Part shown: one piece after another, positions 55,630-64,000 of the stretch | Position numbering within the stretch: the stretch's first letter is position 1 | Layout of the letters: each line of letters starts with the position of its first letter | Assembly (NCBI GenBank): GCA_007026445.1 | Contig: VDMD01000007.1 | Span: forward strand, 372,001 to 436,000 | From: Schizophyllum amplum | Taxonomy: Eukaryota > Basidiomycota > Agaricomycetes > Agaricales > Schizophyllaceae | Direction of reading: 5' to 3' | Length of the DNA stretch: 64,000 nucleotides | Translations under genes and position numbers: made by a program | The notes under the pieces: generated by a model | Databases searched by the model: none | What the model saw: the letters and a program-made list of their open reading frames with translations, nothing else | Told to the model about the DNA's origin: nothing

Positions 55630-56845
55630 ATGGAGACCGTAACGGATCCACTCAAGATTACGGAGCGCGATATCTTCGGCTCAGACTCTGAGCTCTCCGA
55701 AGAAGGTGTGTGAACAGACCAAACCATTGACCGCCACAGTACTGACAGCAGGGGCAGAATTCGATAACAAAGACGATGGCGGGGCATCCGATGGCTCAGC
55801 GGGGAGCAAACAGAAGCCCAAGCAGGCGAAGAAGAAAACTAGGCGGCGCGAGGACGAGGATAGGACTCTGCGGAAGCGCAAGCGCAAGGAGCCGGCGGCG
55901 CCCACTATTCCTGACGATGAGACGCCGGAGCAGGGTGCGTTGCACTTGCAATCGATCCGTTTTTGACGTCGCTGACCCCATCTGAAGCCCGCCGGCGCCT
56001 GCTAAACCAGCGCATCGACGAGGTCATCAAGCCGAAAAAGTCCAATAGGCCGCGCAAGCGAAAGGGCAATGAGGAGGTCCTGGACAGTTTCGCTGACGAT
56101 GAGGTCGCGCGGCTGCGCGAGGCCATGCGCGAAGCTGTGGAGGAAGACAAGATGGCCAGCAAAAGCGGTCTTCCTGCCGTAGCCAAGCTGCGCCTGTTGC
56201 CCGTGGCCATGGATACCCTGCGCAAGTGCGTCTCTACCCTTCCAGCCAACTTCCCATACTAAATGGAAGTCCCTCAGAGCCTCCCTCGCCCAATCCATCA
56301 TCGACAACAACCTCCTGCAGCAAGTGCGCGAATGGCTCGAGCCGCACCACCCCGACCCCTCCCTCCCCGCGCTCAACATCCAGCGCGAGCTCTTCGGCGC
56401 GCTGCGCAAAATGGACTTCATCGACGCCTCCGTCCTCAAAGAATCCGGCCTCGGCAAGGTCGTCGTCTTCTACACCCGCTGCAAGCGCGTGACGCCCGAG
56501 ATCCAGCGCATCGCGGGCGAGCTCTACACGCAGTGGGCGCGCCCGATCATGAAGCGCTCCGCGTCGTACCGCGACCGCATGGTGCCGCAGGCGCAGCGCA
56601 TGCAGGCGGTGCGCCAGGAGCGGCTGCCGGCGATCATGGCGAAGGCGGCGAAGGAGGAGGGGAGTCGTGCGAGGCGGAATGCGGTGACGATTCCGCAGAG
56701 GGAGTTGGGGGATTATACGCTGGCGCCGGTGCCGCAGAGCGCGTCGCAGAACACGTCGAGCGTGTTGAGGGATATCGAGAGGCGCAAGATGCAGAACGAG
56801 AGCCTGAAGCAGCTCAATCGGAAGCTCCTTGGTGCGAAGCAGTGA
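55630..56845 (+). CDS. IWS1: Transcription elongation factor IWS1/Spn1
   Basis: Four exons (55630-55705, 55749-55934, 55988-56225, 56278-56845) give 355 residues. An acidic N-terminus (DIFGSDSELSEE) leads to a lysine-rich basic patch. The conserved TFIIS N-terminal-like domain then covers about residues 115-260: LRLLPVAMDTLRKASLAQSI, LLQQVREWLEPH, LPALNIQRELFGALRKMDFI and GKVVVFYTRCKRVTPEIQRI. The C-terminal tail is basic. IWS1 binds Spt6 and elongating RNA polymerase II in the nucleus. The fourth exon start (56278) was chosen because it yields TLRKASLAQSII without a break. Confidence 0.93.
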
Positions 56846-56987
56846 CGGCTCGTGTGTTTTCATATATTCGACTTGTGTAAACGACAATTACTCTTCCTTT
56901 CTGTCCCTCTCGTCGTGCAGCAGTCTGTCGAAAATGCCGGTGACGTCCAGACAGTCACCACTCAAACGCTGACCGGGACCCGTTCTA
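56846..56987. other. Intergenic region
   Basis: Between IWS1 and the second heat-shock gene promoter. Nothing else seen. Confidence 0.4.
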
Positions 56988-57000
56988 TTCCAGAAAGTTC
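56988..57000 (+). promoter_or_regulatory. Heat-shock element (distal)
   Basis: TTCCAGAAAGTTC is a perfect TTCnnGAAnnTTC array 216 nt before the ATG of the second small heat-shock gene. Confidence 0.75.
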
Positions 57001-57098
57001 ATTAACAGATGTCATAACTTGCGCAGGACATACGCGAAACCAGCAGAACAAGTCGAAACTCATCCAGAACACACAGTGCATCTCATGACGCCCACCGT

Positions 57099-57111
57099 GA
57101 AGCTTCCAGAA
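57099..57111 (+). promoter_or_regulatory. Heat-shock element (proximal)
   Basis: GAAGCTTCCAGAA is a perfect GAAnnTTCnnGAA array 105 nt before the ATG. Confidence 0.75.
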
Positions 57112-57137
57112 ACAAGAAAGGGGGACGCACAGGTTGG

Positions 57138-57144
57138 TATAAAT
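57138..57144 (+). promoter_or_regulatory. TATA box of second heat-shock gene
   Basis: TATAAAT lies 72 nt upstream of the ATG and 27 nt after the proximal heat-shock element. Confidence 0.65.
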
Positions 57145-57215
57145 TGCTGGTGAGGGTGCTGTTTTTCTTCAACAGAACAGACCACTCACCACTAGCTGAA
57201 CACGCTAACCACACA

Positions 57216-57777
57216 ATGTCCGTCTTCTCCTACGAGCCCTTTTACGACTTCGACCGCCTCCTCACTGAGGTGTTCACGCCTCGGACCAACGGCGACGACG
57301 CGCAGCGCCGCATCGAGGGCGACGCCCCGCGCGCTTTGAAGCCCAGGTAAGCAACCTACATGTCTCCATGTTCGTTTGACTACCCCGCCACGCAGGATGG
57401 ACCTGCACGAGGACGCCGAGAAGAACACCGTGACCGCCACCTTCGAGTTCCCCGGCGTCAAGAAGGATAATGTGCAGCTCGAAGTGCACAACGGCCGACT
57501 GACGGTCGGCGCGGAGACGAAGGTGTCGGAGGAGCGCGACGAGAACGGATACGCGGTGCGGGAGCGGCGCTACGGCAAGTGGTCGCGCACGCTGCAGCTG
57601 CCGGATGGAGTCAAGGTGAGTTGCGACTTTGTCAATGGGATGGGATGATAGGCGTGAGACTGAAAGAGTACGCTGCAGGAGGAAGAGATCAAGGCGACGA
57701 TGGAGAATGGCGTGCTGACGGTGACGTTCCCGAAGACGTCGCCAGAGGCGGCGCCGAAGAAGATCACGGTGAACTAG
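57216..57777 (+). CDS. Small heat-shock protein (Hsp20), copy 2
   Basis: Three exons (57216-57346, 57396-57615, 57679-57777) give 149 residues. It follows copy 1 almost residue for residue through the alpha-crystallin domain (MDLHEDAEKNTVTATFEFPG, VSEERDENGYAVRERRYGKW, MENGVLTVTFPKTS) and ends KKITVN. The N-terminal arm differs more: a gap of three residues after the RRI stretch and TEVFTPRTNGDD in place of SEAFGPRGAEN. Intron positions and phases are the same. Two perfect heat-shock elements and a TATA box upstream indicate strong heat induction. Role as in copy 1: a holdase chaperone forming oligomers. Confidence 0.95.
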
Positions 57778-58358
57778 GCGTTGATTACCGTCGAAGTAGA
57801 ACCTCAATGTAGTTGTATCTGGCATTCCCAGCGTGATCGACGACAGCAACTTCCTGAGCGCGCCCAAGAAGAACCCGCACGATCAGAAGAGACCTCGTAG
57901 ATTTGGTCGTGACAGTGATGATGAGCTTGAAAGGGAGGCGGCATTGAAGTGAACTCAGACTGAACTTGACCTTGAAGCTTCGAAGGTTACAGGTGCCGGT
58001 GAAGACTTGGTCACGAAGAGGCGGGCCGGCAACGTCGGCGCTAAGAGGCCGCCACAAAATGGGGCCGGGGTCGCCGGGGCGTCTGTGTCTGTCACTGGTC
58101 TGTCATAACTTTGGTCATTTCACCAGTGAGCGAATGATTGAAATTCGGTATTTTTGCGATGACTGCTCTTTCTTGCGTACCTCCACCATCCCCAGAAACG
58201 TCGAGCACGGCAGCAAACTGCTAGGCGAGACCCGACAAGCGAAGACGGCATCGAGGACACTGCCGCCCCCAGGTGACCCTTGCACGTAAGGAGCGCACGT
58301 ACGCGCACTCCACCACCGCCGAAACGCACGACCTGCACGCCAGACACGGCGCCCAACC
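57778..58358. other. Intergenic region
   Basis: Downstream of the heat-shock gene and promoter side of the next plus-strand gene. No gene seen. Confidence 0.4.
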
Positions 58359-60509
58359 ATGGCTGTTGCCGTCCAGCACCCCTCACTCTCGCTCCCGGGC
58401 TATATGTCTGCGAGCATGCAGCCCACAGCCCGAGACAAGCAGCTCCCCGCGCCGCCCTCGGAGCAGCTGCACCCGCCGTCAGCGCCGGCCAAGATCACCC
58501 GCTCCAACTCACGCTCCTTCCGCCCCAAGCTGCGCACTCTTCCCAGCGCAGGCATCGTCGGCGCCGCGTCCAGCTCGCCGCCCTCCCCAGTCTCCCCCGC
58601 CGCGCGACCCCGCATCCTCTCCAGCTTCATGCCGTTGCGCTCTAGCGCGTCATTCGTGAACGCTGTCAAGCAGCCCAAGATTTCGCAAGCCCTCGTGTCG
58701 TCAATCGACTGGCCCGACTTCTGGGCCTTTGCCAACACATGCCGCGACTGTCGCCGGCTTATGGACGCGCCCGAGCTCAGCGACATTCTTCTTGCCCGTT
58801 TCGTGCCGGGCTTCGCGCAGTGTCTCCGTGCATGCGATCTCGAACAGCTCAAGAAAGTCACGATCACGCTGGGCGACCTGCATCTGCTCTGTAAGTCGCC
58901 CGAGCTCCCCCTCCCTGCCCTCCACTCACGGACCCCCCAGACATGTCGCAACACATGCCTCTCCATCGATACCCCATGCATGCCTTGGCGTGTCAGAACG
59001 CGCTCTACCCCACCCCCGACCAGATCAGGTTCACGCGCAAGCTCATCACCCTCACCCAAGCCCACTCGCGCTTCGTCCTCCTCCTCCAGTCGCTCGCCCA
59101 CAGCACCTCCACCATGCCCCCGCCAGAGTCGGATGACCCCTTCGCGTTCACCCGTCGCACCAGAAACGCCGGCGTTCCCGAGCTCACTTTCCCCGCACCC
59201 CTGTCCTACACAGATCCCGATGATCCCCCTGATGACCCATGGGCCCGTCCATCATCCAGGATGAGCGTCCCCTCAAAGATCGTTACCGAGCCTTCCCCAG
59301 TCAGAGGAAACAGCAAGGTCAGGGGACACGCTAAACTCCCGAGCAGCAACAGCGTGCTGTCAATGGTCCCGCGCCGGCCCTCGGTGGACTCGAGCCTGTC
59401 CTCGTTCACCACTCCCATTAAGCGCCGCGCCTCCGTGTTCGGCGGAAAAAAAGTCGTGCCACCACCGCCCGTTGAACCCAAGTCGCTGAGGCTGTACTCG
59501 TCGGCGTGGAGGAGGACGCTTTTCCACACATCGGGCGGGTCAACATCCGATGACGAGGGAGATTCGTTGCCGCGCCCTCGTCGGCGGTTCGCAACAAGTT
59601 CCGCATCGTCGAGATCCAGCCCTTCGCCAGTCGGATCCCGCCGGCCGACCGCGCTCGCTCCTTCGACGAGCGTGGGGCGCCTACCGACACCATCCACGCC
59701 CCATGATCTCTCTCTTGCGACCTCCCGCACTCGTGCGCCCATCCTGCGCGTGTTTATTCCGTGCTCCAATCTAGCGCCGGACTCGCCCGAAGTCCAAGCT
59801 TGCGAAGATCAGCTGGTCCAAGCTGGCCTCTGGGATCACCTCTCCACAGGCGACGTTGTTTGCAACCTTGGCTACGTGCCGCCGCGTGCGAGCCCCGCCG
59901 GTTCCTCCGCCGCGTCCTCCGCGGACGACATGGAGGAGGAGGACCGCGGCACGTGGCTGCTATTCGACGGCACGGTCCTCGTACCTCACACCCCGCCCGC
60001 GCCGCCGCCCATCGAAGATCCGCTCAGCCTGCCCTCGCCATTCTACTACGCGCACATCACCCCGCCGGCGTGCGACCCAGCGTTCCGGCTGGTGCGGCTG
60101 CCACCGTGTGGGGGCGTGCCCGATCTGGCGCTCGTGCGCACGACTGCGAAGGTCAGGAGCGCACGTGCGGCGGCGGGGTACGCGTTCGTGAGACGGTATG
60201 CGTGGACGGCGCGCGTGTATCGGGCGGCGATGCCCGGAGATGATGTTGGTGGTGGCTGGCTGGGAGAGTGGGTGCTGCAGGGTGAGGGGACAAAGGAGGG
60301 GAGGCAGGTGCTGTTGGACTGCATCGCGGGATACGAGAACGAGCCAAGGGAGTGGGAGATGGTGCGCGAAAAGAGCCGACCGGGGCGCATTTGGCTGAGG
60401 TATGCTTGTGTGTTATGTGGGGAGCGGGCTGTGACTGACGACTCGCTTCAGGTTGGTGCATGATTACTGCCCGCCTGTAGAAAGCGGACACGAAGATCAG
60501 TTGCCCTAG
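58359..60509 (+). CDS. Large Ser/Pro-rich hypothetical protein
   Basis: Three exons (58359-58890, 58941-60399, 60452-60509) give 682 residues. A conserved-looking helical block at about 115-250 (SSIDWPDFWAFANTCRDCRR, ILLARFVPGFAQCLRACDLE, FTRKLITLTQAHSRFVLLLQ) follows a disordered N-terminus. A 200-residue Ser/Arg/Pro-rich linker comes next. The C-terminal third is ordered (RVFIPCSNLAPDSPEVQACE, LVQAGLWDHLSTGDVVCNLG, GTWLLFDGTVLV, YAFVRRYAWTARVYR). The first block is F-box-like only in its WPxFWAFxxxCRxxR spacing. No family recognised; the clean two-domain layout suggests a conserved basidiomycete protein. Confidence 0.72.
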
Positions 60510-61285
60510 TGCGACTGTCTATCTTGGATATTTTGTTCCTCTTTCTCGCTCTCTCCTTTAGATCGCCTTTACCCCCCCTGTACTTATACATACACCCTAC
60601 GTCAGATATATTGTCCATCATCTTACCCGCATTCATCTACTTATTCCACTTCTCTTGCATGACGCTCTGCATCCTTTCCCAAACGCTCCTCGTCCTTATC
60701 CTATGCGCCTATACACCTCGCAGCACGTCTTCATGCCTTTATCGTGACGTGCGCCTTTTGCTTTCAGGTGGCGCGCGCTACCTATTTAGATGGACATACG
60801 TACTGGATTGGACTCATTGGCACACACTGCTGTATATTTCTGTGCCCATCGCCCATCCCATCTCGAACGAACAAACGATACTGTACATACCTTTCATACT
60901 AGTACGGCTCTCTGCATAGAGCTTCATCTCAAGCATGTATCGACAGACCGTACAATTGTATCAATGCATCTCGATAACAGTGACTGTGCATCTTATCGAG
61001 AGTAGGATACTAGTTCTCCAAGGTAAAATGCATATGCGCTCTGGCAGTGGCGGGGCTCGTTAGCATGGTTTATGGGCAAAGTTGAACTTCCGAGTTGTGG
61101 GTCCTGCCCACGCGGCCACGTGACTTGCAAGACGTTGGCTACCGGCGCTGCGGCCCGGCCGTCTTCGTTTTCTTTCGCCACGCGCCGTGCGACCTCTCCA
61201 CCACTATGCACTGAGCGGCGCTGCTTCTCCAGTCGAAGGGTGTACTGCTTGAAGGACTCTGAGTCAACGGAATCCCTGACTCTGC
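60510..61285. other. Pyrimidine-rich 3' region and promoter
   Basis: The first 450 nt are T/C-rich and give a spurious hydrophobic frame without an ATG. The remainder is the promoter side of the phosphopantetheinyl transferase gene. No gene seen. Confidence 0.4.
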
Positions 61286-61947
61286 ATGGCGATACTCGGC
61301 ATAGGCGTTGATCTCGTTCACGTCCCACGTATTGCGGCTGCCCTCGCGCGCCACCCAGCGCGGTTTCCTGCGCGAATCCTGAGCGCGACGGAGCTCGCTT
61401 TATGGCATAAGCTTCCTGGCTCAACTATATCTGCGCCGGAACGGATCAGATTCCTGGCTGTGAGGTGAGTAGACTGCATTCCCTCGCTGCGGCCAGCAGA
61501 GGGGAGTTTTGGCCTGTAAAGCGATATGCGGACCAGAGAGGGACGCAGTGAACTGGGATGCAAGCTTGCATCTTTTTCTGTGCGCTGACGGGTTTTTACA
61601 GATGGGCGGCGAAGGAAGCGGCGTACAAGGCTCTCTCGCCAGCCTTTCGGCCGGTCTGGCATGAGCTCACGTATATGCACGACGCGTCGGGGCGGCCGAT
61701 GCTGCGGTATGAACGAAGGATTCATCTGTACACTCCTGAAGATCGCGTAGGAAGAGGGAATAGAAGCGAAGCGGGGGACATGAAGGAGGGACCTGACGCA
61801 GACAAACGGGACGGGACCCCGCGGCTGAAAGCCCTGCATACATCGATGAGCCACGATGGAGAGTATGTGATCGCGAACGTGTTGGCCGAGGGTAGGTGTT
61901 TTTTCGCGTGTTTCGATGAGGCTGAACGTTCACTGTTCAGTTTATGA
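61286..61947 (+). CDS. PPT2: Holo-[acyl-carrier-protein] synthase (mitochondrial-type PPTase)
   Basis: Two exons (61286-61464, 61602-61947) give 174 residues. The AcpS-type signature is complete: MAILGIGVDLVHVPRI with the metal-binding Asp at position 9, and RWAAKEAAYKAL with the second acidic residue at about 65. The C-terminal motif SMSHDGEYVIANVLAE matches the conserved SISHxxxxAxA strand. The enzyme moves 4'-phosphopantetheine from CoA to a serine of acyl carrier protein, in fungi usually the mitochondrial one. A charged insert of about 30 residues (around RVGRGNRSEAGDMKEGP) lies before the last motif. The intron is unusually long here (137 nt). No clear mitochondrial presequence is seen. 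Confidence 0.9.
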
Positions 61948-62351
61948 CGTCTGAGTAGCAGCTTCTGCCCTCGGGCAACGCGTGCTCGTTCATGTCATGG
62001 GTCGCTTCTTGTGGGTCTATTCCCTCGTCGATTCTTGTGGATGGCTCTTCTCATATGCAGAATATCGCCATACGTTTGTTGAAGTACAAGACGCACGTTC
62101 GACGTTTTGTTCGTCGGCGCACATACTACCTCCTCTCATCGATATGCGGCCGTGAGACGGTGGCGTGATACAAACCGGAAGCCAGTCTGCAAGTACTGTA
62201 CTGGCGGCTTCCGAGGGCCTTCGAGATCATAAGGTAAAGTATGTCTCAAGATTGCGTTTCAATCTCGCCTGCTGCAATGGGTGGCGGTCACTCCGCTAGC
62301 TTCTCAACTAGCCGATAGCATGCAAGCAGCCGCTTCTGAGCCGCTCGAAAC
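61948..62351. other. Intergenic region
   Basis: Downstream of the phosphopantetheinyl transferase gene. No coding or RNA feature recognised. Confidence 0.4.
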
Positions 62352-62532
62352 TTATCCTGCGGTCCATTTTGCTACCTTTGAGCACTTGTACGGTTGCGGT
62401 ACGTCTTGTGATGCACAGAGTCAGTGTCCGTGGACTTACGATTTTCTTTAAGCAGGCGTGGGTGAGAATCTCGGACTGCCAGGCCGCACCTGGCCGGAAG
62501 CCGTCACAGCGGCCCAAATCGATAAGGACCAT
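62352..62532 (-). CDS. Possible small spliced ORF
   Basis: Two minus-strand exons (62532-62440, 62384-62352) flank a 55-nt intron with a perfect GTAAGT donor and a CAAG acceptor. The product would have 41 residues (MVLIDLGRCDGFRPGAAWQS ... KKICSKVAKWTAG). The frame is open upstream of the ATG over a hydrophobic run (VLLLGLLMVLIDLG), so a signal peptide with an unseen first exon is possible. A TATAAG element on the minus strand lies near 62690. No family recognised; may be chance. Confidence 0.3.
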
Positions 62533-63075
62533 CAGCAGTCCAAGAAGTAAGACTTTCGCTAAGACTGCGTGAGAGTGTGCAGACCGAATGACGGCGATAG
62601 AACAGTTCTATTATCTATCGTGAAGAAGTACCGGGGACGACCGCAGATCACTGGGGGATGCAGTTGCGGCGAACGCCAGCGATACTTATACAGGACAAAA
62701 CACTCGCCTGTCGAGCTCTGGTTTTATGCGAGGTGAGTAGAGTTTCTATCGTTCTCGGTGGCGCCCATTGTTCTCTCCATTTGCCTCTCGCGAGCCGCCG
62801 TTCCTCTGGGACCAATCTGGGATGGTCCGTGCGGCCGCCATCAACGGGGATCTGCTTCCTGCCCGACGGAGTTAATTTTCGGGGGCGATGCACCTCGTGC
62901 GGCCTCGTGTTGGGCCGTGTTGTGCCTCGTTGTGATAGCGCGCTCACACGCGACACGTGCAGGTCAAAAACTCTGCTCTTACGTCCACCATCGTCCGTCG
63001 TCGTGCTCGTCGTCAACGCCGGCAGCGACAAAGTCTCGCGTCGCTCACCGCCGCCCCTCGTTCACGGTCGTCGTC
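62533..63075. promoter_or_regulatory. Intergenic region
   Basis: Possible divergent promoter between the small minus-strand ORF and the last plus-strand gene. Longer frames here overlap in all phases and are not supported. Confidence 0.35.
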
Positions 63076-64000
63076 ATGCAAACCAGACGCGCCACGGGCG
63101 TCACACCGCTTGCCATCGTCCTCCCCCACCCGCAGCTCCCCCGTCGCCGCTCGAATCTCATCTCAGGCTCAGCCTCGCCACGCACCCCTCGCGGTTCCCC
63201 GACGTGCTCGAACATCTTCCTCACGAGCGCTAACCGCAAGAGCTGCGACAGCTGGAACAGCTCTATCCACGAGGACGAGAAAGAGTGGGAATGGAAGCCC
63301 GAGCAGTTGCTATTGCTCATCAGGGTGCGCCCCCAAACCGCGTCTGTCGCGTCATAAAATTTAGCTGACCTCTCGTCAGACACTTGATGCTCTGCCGTCA
63401 CATCTGTACACTCCTTTCAACGGATCCGTGCCCCCTTCCAATCTCCTAGACAAGATTGCACGCGGCGTCGCTCAGGCAAAGGGCGCCGAAGAATGGCCTC
63501 ACTCTTTGCGCCAGACGCGTCAAAAGCTCATCGAGTTGTCGCGCGCCCGAGGCAAGGATGAATCGATTCCCGAGGAGACCAGCGACGGCGCTGAAATCGT
63601 CGTCGACGATTCGCACAATCCTGGTGACAACCCCTCCTCCCAGACGAAGACCCCACAGCCATCCGTCTCTCCGAGAAAGCGCCCGTTGTATCGTCAGTCG
63701 AGCATGGAGTTCTTGAATGCTACTGCCTCCGATCTCAAGGACAACGACACGATTGACAAGTGCGTTGTCATTTATAATCGTTACGTGGCGCGATGACGGC
63801 TAATCATACTCGACAGGCTCTCGAATCGTCTTCAGCGCACGGATCGCTATCTACCTCAACAGACATACCACCCTTACTCGCGCCCCAAGGCCCGTCGTCT
63901 GTCGTCACCTCCGCGCCCTAACAACGTGCCCTCGCTAATCAACGCCACGTCGAGCTCGTCAACTCTATCCTCGCTTGCATCGTCGGGGGCCTCACCGCGA
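63076..64000 (+). CDS. Hypothetical protein, partial (runs off the window)
   Basis: Three exons (63076-63324, 63380-63759, 63817 to the window end) join in frame. The start at 63076 is the first ATG in the frame of a clear exon: SANRKSCDSWNSSIHEDEKE, then WEWKPEQLLLLIR. The second exon contains LPSHLYTPFNGSVPPSNLLD, KIARGVAQAKGAEEWPHSLR and an acidic, SP-rich linker. The third begins KLSNRLQRTDRYLPQQTYHP and becomes Ser-rich. About 270 residues are visible; the C-terminus lies outside. The first 130 residues look like a conserved helical domain that I cannot name. Confidence 0.62.

Noticed and set aside
60509..60919. Hydrophobic 136-codon ORF resembling a membrane protein
   Set aside because: It begins without ATG in a T/C-rich 3' region; the hydrophobic codons follow from base composition.
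1..64000. CRISPR arrays, bacterial-type operons, toxin or viral genes
   Set aside because: None seen; the spliced genes and families are eukaryotic throughout.

Overview
The window is nuclear DNA of a filamentous basidiomycete, most likely an Agaricomycete. Genes are split by many GT-AG introns of about 45-60 nt. The coding DNA is GC-rich, and several families are typical of mushroom-forming fungi: arrestin-like proteins, multi-pass serpentine proteins, mucin-like single-pass proteins and APH-type kinases. No rRNA, tRNA, CRISPR array or intact transposon was found. All gene models below were spliced by eye from the raw sequence, so individual splice sites may be wrong even where the family call is firm.

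Left part (1-14 kb): an RS-rich nuclear-type protein on the minus strand; an enoyl-CoA hydratase/isomerase-like protein ending in the peroxisomal signal SKL on the plus strand; a GATA zinc-finger factor on the minus strand; then about 6 kb with no convincing gene but with short tandem repeats and a possible F-box remnant.

Centre-left (14-31 kb): a PB1-domain protein with frame breaks near its 5' end, a peroxiredoxin ending in AKL, a small basic protein, an Arp10-like actin-related protein, an SLC25 carrier of the peroxisomal adenine-nucleotide type, a single-pass membrane protein, a cysteine-rich ORF, the FG nucleoporin Nup49 and an arrestin-like protein. The hydratase, peroxiredoxin and carrier could all serve peroxisomal beta-oxidation and peroxide removal.

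Centre-right (31-49 kb): a decayed copy and an intact copy of a 7-TM-like serpentine protein in tandem; a glycosyltransferase-like protein related to the L-arabinokinase N-terminus; a small heat-shock protein; an APH kinase broken by a frameshift at a homopolymer; an F-box protein; a Pro/Ser-rich protein; and a mucin-like sensor-type membrane protein.

Right part (49-64 kb): a 28-exon paladin-type phosphatase with three CX5R loops and an 8-nt microexon, divergent from IWS1; a second small heat-shock gene, sister of the one 19 kb away, both with perfect heat-shock elements; a large unknown protein; a mitochondrial-type phosphopantetheinyl transferase; a possible tiny spliced ORF; and a partial unknown gene leaving the window. 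No coherent new multi-gene system is evident. The best leads are the intron-gated SKL signal, the paladin microexon, the serpentine gene/pseudogene pair and the duplicated heat-shock genes.
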